Below, piece by piece: positions 8,033 through 18,248 of a stretch of 40,773 nucleotides of DNA. The position numbers and the translations under genes were made by a program. This stretch comes from Planctomycetota bacterium (GTDB lineage: Bacteria; Planctomycetota; Phycisphaerae; Phycisphaerales; SM1A02). Location of the stretch: the NCBI GenBank assembly GCA_016873255.1, contig VGXR01000020.1, positions 1-40,773 of the forward strand, in the 5' to 3' direction. Position 1 is the stretch's first letter, and every line of letters begins with the position of its first letter. Below the pieces are notes generated by a model. The model saw only the letters and a list, made by a program, of their open reading frames with translations. It had not been told where the DNA came from and did not search any database.

Positions 8033-9301
8033 GTGAGCAAGACCACGTCCACATCGCCGCGCACCGGGCACGACCCGCTGGCGGCGCTCCGGCTGCCCGA
8101 CTACCGGAAGTTCGCGATCGGGTTCTGCTTCGGGTCGACCGGGCTTCAGGTGATGAACACCGCGGTGCAGTGGGAGGTCTGGCAGCGCACGCACGACCCG
8201 ATGGCGCTGGCGTGGATGGGCATCTGCCGTGCGCTCCCGGTGGTGCTGCTTGCGCTGTACGCGGGGCACTTCGCCGACACGCGCGACCGCCGCAGCATCG
8301 TGGTGGCCACGCAGGCGGGGTTCGCGGCGGTTGCCGCCGGGTTCGCCTACCTCTCGTACTCGAGCGCACCGGTGTGGTGGTGGTACCTGCTGCTGGTGGC
8401 GAGCGCGTGCGTGCGTGCGTTCAACGGCCCGGCGCGGCAGAGCTACCTGCCGCTGATCGCGCCAAACTCGGTGTTCCAGAACGTGGTCACCTACAACAGC
8501 GGCATCTTCCAGTTCGCGGCCGTCGCGGGCCCGCTGCTCGCGGGCCAGCTGATCGACCTGCTGCCTGCGATGTGGCCGGTGTACCTGGTGACGGCGGCAG
8601 GCTGTGCGGTGTTCGCGGTGGCGGTGGCAGCCACGCGCCCGCGCGCCGCGCCGCGGGCCGCGCAGGCGCCCACCACGGAGGCGATGCTTGCCGGCATCCG
8701 CCACATGTGGCACGAACGCCCGGTGTTCGGCGCCATCCTGCTCGACATGCTCGCGGTGATCTTCGGCGGCGCCACCGCGCTCCTTCCGCAGATCACCACC
8801 GAGGTGCTCGGGGGCGGACCGGTGCTCCTGGGAGTGCTGCGCGCCTCGCCCTACGTCGGCGCGCTCCTGATGGCGGGCGTGCTCGCGTTCCGCCCCGACT
8901 TCCGGCGCGCCGGCCCGCTCCTCCTCTGGAGCGTGGCCGTGTTCGCGGCGGCGACCATCTGGTTCGGGCTGTCCACCTCCCCGGTCATGGCCGCGGTTGC
9001 GCTGGCCGTGGCCGGCGCCGCGGACAACGTGAGCGTGGTGATCCGCCACGTGCTGGTGCAGATGCGCACGCCCGACGCGCTGCGCGGGCGGGTGGGCGCG
9101 GTGAACACCATGTTCATCGAGTGCTCCAACGAGCTCGGCGGCTTCGAGAGCGGCGTGGTGGCCAAGTTCTTCGGGCCCGTGGCGAGCGTGGTCAGCGGCG
9201 GTGTCGGCACGCTGGTGGTGCTGGCCGGGATCGCTGTCGCCGTGCCGCAGCTGCGCCGCCTGCGCGGCATCGAGCCGCTGCGCGAACCCGATCCGGGCTG
9301 A
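8033..9301 (+). CDS. MFS exporter (MFS_3 / EntS-like group)
   Basis: The 422-residue protein has twelve predicted membrane segments and the helix 2-3 loop GHFADTRDRRS. Its opening (LRLPDYRKFAIGFCFGSTG), the QSYLPLIAPNSVFQNVVTYNS segment and the C-terminal DALRGRVGAVNTMFIECSNE match the MFS_3 group that includes enterobactin exporter EntS and related drug or siderophore exporters. The substrate cannot be deduced. GTG 8033 is preferred; GTG 8012 would add seven residues (VLASPIP). A TAGCCT box 11 nt before 8033 suggests a very short leader. The gene stands alone between the divergent ClC gene and the lipoprotein gene 33 nt downstream, which has its own -10 box. Confidence 0.82.
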   Translation: MSKTTSTSPRTGHDPLAALRLPDYRKFAIGFCFGSTGLQVMNTAVQWEVWQRTHDPMALAWMGICRALPVVLLALYAGHFADTRDRRSIVVATQAGFAAVAAGFAYLSYSSAPVWWWYLLLVASACVRAFNGPARQSYLPLIAPNSVFQNVVTYNSGIFQFAAVAGPLLAGQLIDLLPAMWPVYLVTAAGCAVFAVAVAATRPRAAPRAAQAPTTEAMLAGIRHMWHERPVFGAILLDMLAVIFGGATALLPQITTEVLGGGPVLLGVLRASPYVGALLMAGVLAFRPDFRRAGPLLLWSVAVFAAATIWFGLSTSPVMAAVALAVAGAADNVSVVIRHVLVQMRTPDALRGRVGAVNTMFIECSNELGGFESGVVAKFFGPVASVVSGGVGTLVVLAGIAVAVPQLRRLRGIEPLREPDPG

Positions 9302-9321
9302 CGGGCGCGGCGTCGTGGGCA

Positions 9322-9327
9322 TAGGAT
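9322..9327 (+). promoter_or_regulatory. -10 box TAGGAT, leaderless-type
   Basis: TAGGAT is followed by 7 nt (CCCTCGG) and then the ATG of the lipoprotein gene, placing the predicted transcription start on the start codon. A CTGACG sequence 18 nt upstream could serve as a weak -35. Confidence 0.5.
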
Positions 9328-9334
9328 CCCTCGG

Positions 9335-10102
9335 ATGCGCCTTTCCGCCTGCACCGTGTTCGTCGCCGCCCTCGCCGCGGTCCTTGCCTCGTGCGGGGAC
9401 GGGTCGTCGCCCTCGGGCGCCGCCGCGCCGGCGGCCGGGCAGCGCAAGGGCGGCTTCCTCGCATCGCTGCCACTGCAGCCCGTCGACGGCAAGGTGTCCT
9501 TCGGCAGCGTCAGCCCGTGCGGCCCCGCCCTCGAGCGCACCGTCAAGGTGCGAAACCAGTCAGACGCGCCCGTCGAGGTCAAGGCCTACGCGTCCAACTG
9601 CGCGTGCGTGGAGGCGAAGCTCGTGGGGAGCAAGACGTTCGGCCCCGGCGAGGAACGCGAGCTCAGGCTCACCCTGCGCCCGAATGGCCATGGCGACCGG
9701 TCCGTGTCCGTGGAGTTCGGCGGCAACGGCGGCATGCTGGGGAGGGTGCGCGTGGACTACAGCCTGGGCGAGGGCGTGGTTGCGCTGCCGGCCGCGCTCG
9801 AGGTGCACGACGACGGGCGCGAGGCAGTGGAGGACATCGAGGTGCTTGCCGGCGACATGAAGGAGATCCGCATCCTCCGCATGGACCCGGAGGTGGGTTC
9901 GCTGGAGGTGGCGGGCGGCGTGCGATGCAAGGCGGCCGTGTCCATGTTCGAGGCGCGCCGGTTCGCGGAGTCTCCCGAGGGCGCCAGGCACCCGGGCGTG
10001 CGGCGCGATGCCGCAGGGCGCGTCACCGGCCTGACCGTGACCTTCGTCACCGACCACGGCGAGTGCCCGGACGCGAAGCTCGACATCTCGTTCGCGCGCT
10101 GA
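9335..10102 (+). CDS. DUF1573-like lipoprotein
   Basis: The 255-residue protein starts MRLSACTVFVAALAAVLASC; LASC is a lipobox, so it should be acylated at Cys20 and anchored in a membrane. After a Ser/Gly/Ala linker, residues about 50-130 read VSFGSVSPCGPALERTVKVRNQSDAPVEV and continue with SNCACVEAKL. This is the pattern of DUF1573-type Ig-like beta-sandwiches (F-G-x-V...V-x-N, then a Cys-x-Cys strand). A second, less clear beta-domain follows. No enzyme motif is visible. The stop is 21 bp from the stop of the convergent DedA gene. Confidence 0.75.
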   Translation: MRLSACTVFVAALAAVLASCGDGSSPSGAAAPAAGQRKGGFLASLPLQPVDGKVSFGSVSPCGPALERTVKVRNQSDAPVEVKAYASNCACVEAKLVGSKTFGPGEERELRLTLRPNGHGDRSVSVEFGGNGGMLGRVRVDYSLGEGVVALPAALEVHDDGREAVEDIEVLAGDMKEIRILRMDPEVGSLEVAGGVRCKAAVSMFEARRFAESPEGARHPGVRRDAAGRVTGLTVTFVTDHGECPDAKLDISFAR

Positions 10103-10123
10103 CGGGCGCGGGAGCCGCGTCGC

Positions 10124-10957
10124 TCAGTCGCGGGCGATGCCGGGGAGCGGGACCTTGGAGATGGCGCGGCGCGCGAAGCCCGTGAGCCAGCGCACCGGCG
10201 CGCGCGGCGGGCGGCGCTTTCCCTTGCGGCGCGAGATGGCCACGTGCGCCACGCCCATGAGCGCCACCACCGCGAGCGTGGCGCCGATGTAGAGCATCCA
10301 CCGGTGCGCGGCGCTCTCGAACTGGCTGCCGATCTTCGCCACGCCCACGCCGATCCCGATCTGGAGCGGTGCCGTGACGAGGACGCCGGCGGCCTCCACC
10401 GCAAGGATCTTCCACCACGAGAGCTGCATCACGCCCGACATGGTGACCATCGGTGTCCGGGCGCCCGGGATGAAGCGCGCGATCAGGAGCGCCCACGCGC
10501 CGCGGCGGTCCATCTCGTACTTCACCTCCAGCAGCGTGCGCGGGCCGATCAGCTTCCGGAAGGCCCGCCAGCCGAGGAGCTTGCCGCCGAAGTGCCGGCA
10601 GATCCAGATCCAGCCGGCATCGCCCACGACGATCCCCAGCCATGCGGCGGCCGAGGCCTCGATGAACCACTGCCAGGTGCCGGTGGCCACGTACTGCTCG
10701 TAGGCGAAGATGCCGGCCGGCACGAGGATGAAGTCCTCGCTGAGGTGCAGCCCGATCCCGCTGATGACGAAGGCGCCGAAGATGGCGATCGGGCCGTACT
10801 CGACGAGGCGCGTTCCCCATTCGCGCAGCATGCCGGACTCGGGGGCGGCTGCCGCGGCCCCGGTGGCCGCATCGCCCGCCGCCTGCACAGCCGCGGGGTC
10901 CTGCGCTGCCGCCAGGGCAAGCAGTGCGGCGGTGACGATCGCGGCGTGGGCCATCAT
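10124..10957 (-). CDS. DedA family membrane protein
   Basis: This 277-residue protein (276 if the second of two adjacent ATGs is used) has a signal-like N-terminus and several membrane segments. GIGLHLSEDFILVPAGIFAYEQ corresponds to the conserved E-x-hydrophobic-P-x-E-like re-entrant segment of DedA proteins. ARFIPGARTPMVTMSGV matches the F-x-R-hydrophobic-x-PGAR motif. DedA proteins are undecaprenyl-phosphate or phospholipid flippases and affect membrane energetics. The C-terminus is Arg/Lys-rich (SRRKGKRRPPRAP). A TATACT box 11 nt upstream and no Shine-Dalgarno suggest a very short leader. Confidence 0.85.
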   Translation of the reverse strand: MMAHAAIVTAALLALAAAQDPAAVQAAGDAATGAAAAAPESGMLREWGTRLVEYGPIAIFGAFVISGIGLHLSEDFILVPAGIFAYEQYVATGTWQWFIEASAAAWLGIVVGDAGWIWICRHFGGKLLGWRAFRKLIGPRTLLEVKYEMDRRGAWALLIARFIPGARTPMVTMSGVMQLSWWKILAVEAAGVLVTAPLQIGIGVGVAKIGSQFESAAHRWMLYIGATLAVVALMGVAHVAISRRKGKRRPPRAPVRWLTGFARRAISKVPLPGIARD

Positions 10958-10968
10958 GGGGGAGTTTG

Positions 10969-10974
10969 AGTATA
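10969..10974 (-). promoter_or_regulatory. -10 box TATACT of the DedA gene
   Basis: Minus-strand TATACT ends 11 nt before the first ATG, predicting a leader of about 4 nt. No ribosome-binding site lies between. Confidence 0.5.
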
Positions 10975-10980
10975 GGCCTC

Positions 10981-11015
10981 GAAGAAAGCGGCCCGCCCCG
11001 GACGGGGCGGGCCGC
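10981..11015 (-). terminator. Terminator of the membrane pyrophosphatase gene
   Basis: GCGGCCCGCCCCG (10988-11000) pairs perfectly with CGGGGCGGGCCGC (11003-11015). On the minus strand the stem is followed by CTTTCTTC. It begins 26 nt past the pyrophosphatase stop codon. Confidence 0.8.
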
Positions 11016-11041
11016 GATGGCTTCGGGCTGCCGCTTGCGAC

Positions 11042-13579
<2,538 letters not shown>

Positions 13580-13633
13580 GTGTGCGTCCTGAGTGCGGTT
13601 TCGGGGCCGGAGGGGCGTCCGAAGAAGGGGAAG

Positions 13634-13639
13634 AGTGTA
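13634..13639 (-). promoter_or_regulatory. -10 box TACACT of hppA
   Basis: Minus-strand TACACT lies 54 nt before the ATG. The leader carries AGGA near the start codon, so this gene looks conventionally leadered. No clear -35 is seen. Confidence 0.4.
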
Positions 13640-13726
13640 GCGGAACCCCCGAAGGGGCACGATGACCGCTCAGGCCTTCCACGGTGCCTGAACCGGATGT
13701 TTATCGGCTGTTTGGGGTTGTCCGCT

Positions 13727-16456
13727 TCAGAGGACCGACAGTCGCACGCCCGCGGCATCGAACTCCAGCGGGAAGCACCGTGCGTGCGGGTGCGGGGGAA
13801 GGTCCGTCAGGCGTGCTCGGACCCGGGCCGCCGCGGCCGGTGATCGTGCCACCGCCAGAAGGAAGCCACCGCCGCCGGCCCCGGCGAAGCTCCACGCGGA
13901 CAACTCCCGGGCCAGGGCCGACATCGGGCCCTCCAGCGCCGGGGTGACGGACGCCGGGTCGACCGCGCGCTTCAGGTCCCGGTACTCGGCGAGCCGGACC
14001 GTGAACTCGTCGAGGTCGCCTGCCTCCACGGCCGCCGCCATGAGCCGCGCGCCCGCGACCAGCCGCTGCCGGGCCTCGAGCACCTGCGGATCACCGCGGA
14101 GGTAGCGCAGCACGACGGTCTCGAGGATGTTGCGGGCCATCCGGCGGTGGCCGCTGTAGAAGAGGATGGACCGTTCCCGGAGCGCGCGCGTGAACGCGGG
14201 CGGTGGCGCGAGCGCGACCGCCTCCGGTGCCTGCTCGGCGCCGGGAGCCGAGGTGCAGAGCTTCAGCCCGCCCCAGAGTCCCCCGGCCTGGTCCTGCCAG
14301 CCTCCGCGGGTGCGGATCATCTGCTCGAGGAGCGATGCTCCGCGCGCGAGGCGCGCGCGATCGGGCGTGCGCCCGGCGACGCGTTCGAGCGTCGCGAGGA
14401 GCGTGGCGCCGAGGATGCTGCTCGTGCCGAGCCCGCTGCCGCGCGGAACGGCGCTGAAGAGCGTGATGGCGAGGCCGCCGCCCGCGCGCTCGAGGTGCGA
14501 GCGAAGGCTCGTGCGGGGTTCGCGCGGCACCAGGCCGCTGAGGACCAGCGCGGCGCGCGGCAGCGCGTCCCAGGCGCGGGGATCGTGGTGATCGAGCAGC
14601 GTGCGGACGTGCGCGTAGCGCGCCGTGCGGCCGGCGTCCACGGAGTGGAGCGTGATGGCGGGCTCCTCGGTCACGCGCACCATCGCCTGCAGCGGCAGCG
14701 TGCCGCCGAGCGTGATCGCGGCGTTGACCACCGCGCCCCCGTGCTCGATGCAGAGCGGCGGCGTGTCGCTCCACCCGCCGGCGAGGTCGATGCGGACGGG
14801 CGCGCTCGCCCACACGGCCTGGTCCGGGCGGACCGCGAAGCGGCGGACGACGGCCGGGAGCGCGAGGTCGGCGGAGGCTGATTCGCCGACGGCAGCGAGC
14901 GCAGAGGCCCGTGCCCGTGCACGCGAGGCGGCGCTGGTCGCAAGGGCCTCCATCTCCGCGGCGATGCGCGCGCGCTCGAGCGGCGTGCGCGCCCGGCGCG
15001 TCAGTCGGTGGTCGGCGTGGTCCTCGCGCGCCGTTCGGTCCGCGTCCGCAAGCCGCATCAGGTCTGCGAACGACAGCCGGCGTGCGCGCTTCCAGCCGGC
15101 CGGCGCGCGCGCACCGTCCATCATCCATCGCACGTGCAGCAGGCGCCCATCCGCATCGACCGGGTGGATGCGCGCATGCCAGAGCGTGTGCGGGCTGCGT
15201 CCCCAGATGGCACCTGCGTCCATGCCCGTGCGCAAGGGCAGGTCCGCGAGCGGCAGGCCGCAGAGGGTGCCGCCGTGCGCCGCATCGGTCTTGCAGTCGT
15301 CGTCGATCCCGTGCGCGGCGGTGCAGATGCCGCCGCGCACTCGCACCCGGCTGATGCAGCAGCCGTTCGGCATGCCGGGCCCGTGGGCGATGCGCGGTTC
15401 GTGCGGCCGCAGGTGGGTGCGCGCGCGATCCAGCCGGTCGGGGAACAGGCGCTCGGGCTCGCGGGATGCGAGGCGTTCGATCAGCTCGCGGGTGGACCCG
15501 AGGTGGAGGAAGCTGCCGGACGAGAGCATCGCCACGCGCAGCGGAACGCCGCGGGCGGCACGGAAGAAGGCACGCAATGCGCGCGCGCGGGCGGGGTCTG
15601 CCGCGCCGAACCGCGCGACGTAGCCGGCGGGCGTTGCATCGCGCGCCAGCGCATCGGCGATCTCCTGGTAGAGGTCGAGCGACGCCGTTCCCCGGCGGAA
15701 GCCCGGCAGCATGGTCGATGCACCGCGCAGCAGCGCGCGGCACGCCGACGGCGGGAAGTGGAAGATGCCGCCGTCGATCGCGGCGACTCCGCGCCGGTCA
15801 AGCGCTCCCGCCGCGCGGAGTTCGGCGCGGCTCGCCTTCTGCAGAGTGCGGCGGACGTGGCCGTCGCGTCCGGTGACGAAGACGCCGTGGCGCGCGGCGC
15901 GGGCCGCGGGGCCGGGGAAGGCCAGCGCCGTTGCCGCGCGTGCGTCGAACACCACGCGCTCCCCGGTGAGGCGTAGCGCGGCATCTCCGCTCGCCACCAC
16001 CACGCCGCCTGCCGCCGGCAGCGCGAGCGTCCCGAGTTCGGCAAGGACCAGGTCGAAGAGCGCCGGCGCGTTCATCGGCCCCAGCCCGCGGCCCATGCGC
16101 CCGAGCGGCACCCAGATCTTGCCGAACGGGCTCCACGCGGGCAGCCGCCGCGAATCGCCGCCGGAGTGCAGGATCAGCACGCGATGGGAGCCCAGCAGCC
16201 CTGCGCGCCGCAGCATTCCCATGCAGAGCAGCGTGCTGCCGCCGCTCCCGATGCGCTTGCCTGCGGGGTCTGCGACGACGATCGTGCGGAGCCCGGCCGG
16301 CAGCGCGCCGAGGCGCCTGCGGATCTCGAGCATGCGTTCCGCGTACCGCTTCTGCACGCGGTTGGCGACCGTCAGCACCAGCACGTCGAAGCCGGGTCCG
16401 CGCGGGTGTGCCGCCGGGGCTGCCTTCGGTCCAAGCCTGCTGCGTGCACACGCCAT
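13727..16456 (-). CDS. fkp: Bifunctional fucokinase / fucose-1-phosphate guanylyltransferase
   Basis: The 909-residue protein has the layout of Bacteroides Fkp. The N-terminal half is a nucleotidyltransferase-like domain with GSGGSTL (70-76) and HSGGDSRRLPAW (97-108) and a beta-helix-like continuation (MLSSGSFLHLGSTRELIERL). The C-terminal third is a GHMP kinase, with RIDLAGGWSDTPP (555-567), the ATP loop PRGSGLGTSS (671-680) and the glycine-rich GAGGGGFLL near the end. In characterised Fkp the kinase makes L-fucose 1-phosphate and the transferase makes GDP-L-fucose from GTP. Substrate specificity here is inferred; heptose kinase relatives share the GHMP motif. The divergent neighbour is a RhaM-like sugar mutarotase, which supports a deoxysugar salvage role. 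A TACACT box lies 10 nt before the ATG with no Shine-Dalgarno. Confidence 0.85.
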   Translation of the reverse strand: MACARSRLGPKAAPAAHPRGPGFDVLVLTVANRVQKRYAERMLEIRRRLGALPAGLRTIVVADPAGKRIGSGGSTLLCMGMLRRAGLLGSHRVLILHSGGDSRRLPAWSPFGKIWVPLGRMGRGLGPMNAPALFDLVLAELGTLALPAAGGVVVASGDAALRLTGERVVFDARAATALAFPGPAARAARHGVFVTGRDGHVRRTLQKASRAELRAAGALDRRGVAAIDGGIFHFPPSACRALLRGASTMLPGFRRGTASLDLYQEIADALARDATPAGYVARFGAADPARARALRAFFRAARGVPLRVAMLSSGSFLHLGSTRELIERLASREPERLFPDRLDRARTHLRPHEPRIAHGPGMPNGCCISRVRVRGGICTAAHGIDDDCKTDAAHGGTLCGLPLADLPLRTGMDAGAIWGRSPHTLWHARIHPVDADGRLLHVRWMMDGARAPAGWKRARRLSFADLMRLADADRTAREDHADHRLTRRARTPLERARIAAEMEALATSAASRARARASALAAVGESASADLALPAVVRRFAVRPDQAVWASAPVRIDLAGGWSDTPPLCIEHGGAVVNAAITLGGTLPLQAMVRVTEEPAITLHSVDAGRTARYAHVRTLLDHHDPRAWDALPRAALVLSGLVPREPRTSLRSHLERAGGGLAITLFSAVPRGSGLGTSSILGATLLATLERVAGRTPDRARLARGASLLEQMIRTRGGWQDQAGGLWGGLKLCTSAPGAEQAPEAVALAPPPAFTRALRERSILFYSGHRRMARNILETVVLRYLRGDPQVLEARQRLVAGARLMAAAVEAGDLDEFTVRLAEYRDLKRAVDPASVTPALEGPMSALARELSAWSFAGAGGGGFLLAVARSPAAAARVRARLTDLPPHPHARCFPLEFDAAGVRLSVL

Positions 16457-16466
16457 GCGGGGCGCG

Positions 16467-16491
16467 AGTGTACGAGCGGCGCGGGTAGCCT
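16467..16491. promoter_or_regulatory. Divergent -10 boxes for fkp and the mutarotase gene
   Basis: Minus-strand TACACT (16467-16472) lies 10 nt before the fkp ATG. Plus-strand TAGCCT (16486-16491) lies 6 nt before the mutarotase ATG. The boxes are 13 bp apart, so the two promoters overlap and the two genes could be reciprocally or jointly controlled. Confidence 0.5.
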
Positions 16492-16497
16492 CACCGC

Positions 16498-16866
16498 ATG
16501 CGTTGCTTCGCGCAGGCCATCGACCTCGTGGACGATCCGGAGCTGATCCGCGCCTACGAGGAGAACCACCGTGCCGTATGGCCGCGCGTGGCGGCGGCGC
16601 TGCGCACGGCGGGCATCGCGCGGATGCGCATCTTCCGGCATGGCACGCGGCTCTTCATGTACTGCGAGGGTCCGGACGGGTTCGACCCGGCCCGCGACTA
16701 CCAGGAGTACGCGCGCGACCCGGAGTGCAGGAAGTGGGACGAGCTGATGCGTCGCTTCCAGCGCCCCGTGCCGGGCGCGCCCGACGGCGCGTGGTGGACG
16801 CCGATGGACCTCGTGTTCGACCTGGAGGCATGCCCGTGCTCGGGAACCGACTCGCGAAGCAGCTGA
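16498..16866 (+). CDS. L-rhamnose/L-fucose mutarotase-like protein (RhaM family)
   Basis: The 122-residue protein matches the L-rhamnose mutarotase family (PF05336) in length and motifs. It opens with MRCFAQAIDLVDDPELIRAY, and YEENHRAVWPRVAAALR carries the conserved Tyr and His of the active site. MRIFRHGTRLFMYCE is the next strand, and the expected tryptophans are present (KWDELM, DGAWWTPM). Family enzymes interconvert alpha and beta anomers of L-rhamnose or L-fucose. Divergent placement next to fkp favours L-fucose, but that is inference. The start follows TAGCCT by 6 nt with no Shine-Dalgarno, so the mRNA is probably leaderless. Its last 37 nt overlap the rlmK-like gene in another frame. 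Confidence 0.85.
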   Translation: MRCFAQAIDLVDDPELIRAYEENHRAVWPRVAAALRTAGIARMRIFRHGTRLFMYCEGPDGFDPARDYQEYARDPECRKWDELMRRFQRPVPGAPDGAWWTPMDLVFDLEACPCSGTDSRSS

Positions 16867-17789
16867 AGCACCTGCGCGGCTGGGCAAGGGCAGGCGGCAT
16901 CACGTGCTTCCGCCTGTACGAGCGGGACATCCCGGAGTTCCCGGCGATCGTGGACTGGTACGACGGCGACGTGGTGGCGTGGGTCTACCAGCGCACGCGC
17001 GACGATGCGCCCGAGAAGGTGCGCGCCTTCGAGGACCGCTGCGAGGAGGAGATCCTCGACGGCCTGCAGGTGGCGGGCGCGCGGCTCCACATGAAGTACC
17101 GCGGTCGCATCCGCGACCGCGCCGAGCAGTACGACCGAGTGGACGACCGCGGCGTGGTCAAGGTGGTGGAGGAGCAGGGGCTCCGCTTCGAGGTGAACCT
17201 CAGCGACTACCTCGACACCGGGCTGTTCCTCGATCACCGCAAGACGCGCTCGATCATCCGTCACTACGCGAAGGGCAAGCGCGTGCTGAACCTCTTTGCG
17301 TACACGGGCAGCTTCACGGTGTACGCGCGCGCGGGCGGCGCGGCGGCCACCACCACGGTGGACATGTCGAAGACCTACCAGGAGTGGACGCGCCGGAACC
17401 TCGAGCTGAACGGGTTCGCGGTCGATGGCGATGCGCATCGGCTCGTGCACTCGGACTGCCTGCAGTTCCTGTCCGAGGGCCCGCGGCCGGGCGAGCAGTA
17501 CGACTACATCGTGCTCGACCCGCCCACGTTCTCCAATTCCAAGCGCATGGACGCCGGGAGCTTCGCGGTGGACCGCGACTGGCCGCGGCTGGTGGAGCTC
17601 GCCGTGCGCTGGCTGGCGGACGGCGGCTATCTCTACTTCAGCACCAACTCGCGCCAGCTGAAGTGGCTCGATGAGCTGGTTCCCGCCGGCCACGTCGCCC
17701 GCGAGATCAGCGAACGCACCGTGCCCGACGACTTCCGCAACCGCCGCATCCACCGCTGCTGGACAGTCACGAAGTCCGTTTCTGGTTAG
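16830..17789 (+). CDS. rlmK: RlmK-like 23S rRNA (guanine-N7) methyltransferase
   Basis: The 319-residue protein aligns by eye with the C-terminal (RlmK) half of E. coli RlmKL, which makes m7G2069. The match begins at the N-terminus (NRLAKQLKHLRGWARAGGIT, then CFRLYERDIPEF). This supports ATG 16830 although it lies inside the mutarotase gene; GGAGG sits just before it. The SAM-binding motif I is LNLFAYTGSFTVYARAGGA and the catalytic motif is VLDPPTFSNSKRM. The end (FRNRRIHRCWTVT) corresponds to the RlmKL end, but five more residues (KSVSG) and the stop codon fall within the left arm of the inverted-repeat element at 17772. The RlmL half (m2G2445) is not encoded here. Confidence 0.85.
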   Translation: MPVLGNRLAKQLKHLRGWARAGGITCFRLYERDIPEFPAIVDWYDGDVVAWVYQRTRDDAPEKVRAFEDRCEEEILDGLQVAGARLHMKYRGRIRDRAEQYDRVDDRGVVKVVEEQGLRFEVNLSDYLDTGLFLDHRKTRSIIRHYAKGKRVLNLFAYTGSFTVYARAGGAAATTTVDMSKTYQEWTRRNLELNGFAVDGDAHRLVHSDCLQFLSEGPRPGEQYDYIVLDPPTFSNSKRMDAGSFAVDRDWPRLVELAVRWLADGGYLYFSTNSRQLKWLDELVPAGHVAREISERTVPDDFRNRRIHRCWTVTKSVSG

Positions 17790-18248
17790 CTTGGCACCAA
17801 TTGCTTTCTCCGGAGAAGTCGGGTGGGTGGGTCGGTTGCGTGGTGGGGTTGGCCGCGTGCGTGGTGCGCGGCGGGCGTGGACGCCTCGGCGACCGGCGGT
17901 GGCCTCAGTCGCTCGGACAAGTTGCACGCGGCGGGCGGGGCAAGCGGCGAGGAGCGCGCGACCGGGGCGCGCAACGACTCGCTTGATGAGGCCACCACCG
18001 TTCGCTGTCGGCTCGGGGCGCCGAATGTCGGGAGGCGATCGAACGCTGGCTGTCGATCATCCGGAGCCGGCCGAACCGGGGGCGCCTTCCGTCATTCGGC
18101 GCGCGCCCCGCAGTGAGCAGGGGATCTCCCGGCGCAACGAAGGGGCGCGGCCGCCGTCGGAACCACCGCAACCCGTCAGCCAACCGCCACCCGCTCCCAG
18201 ATTTCTCCGAAGAAAGCAATTGGTGCCAACCGAACCAGGATCGGACTT
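17772..18248. mobile_element. MITE-like element with 46-bp terminal inverted repeats
   Basis: The left arm (17772-17817) and the reverse complement of the right arm (18203-18248) match at 41 of 46 positions without gaps. Shared blocks are AAGTCCG, CTGGTT and then TTGGCACCAATTGCTTTC with a 12-bp palindrome TTCTCCGGAGAA (one mismatch on the right). The 385-bp interior has no plausible gene. The left part of the interior is G-rich and the right part C-rich, and a nested 10-bp inverted repeat is present (GCGCCGAATG at 18018-18027 with CATTCGGCGC at 18093-18102). The outer ends overlap the last codons of rlmK and the stop codon of the beta-propeller gene. No target duplication or transposase is visible, so this is either a non-autonomous transposon or an unusual long inverted-repeat structure between convergent genes. 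Confidence 0.6.

Noticed and set aside
6253-9324. A 1023-codon plus-strand frame crossing the ClC and MFS genes
   Set aside because: It runs antisense to one clear gene and out of frame through another and has Arg/His-rich composition without domains.
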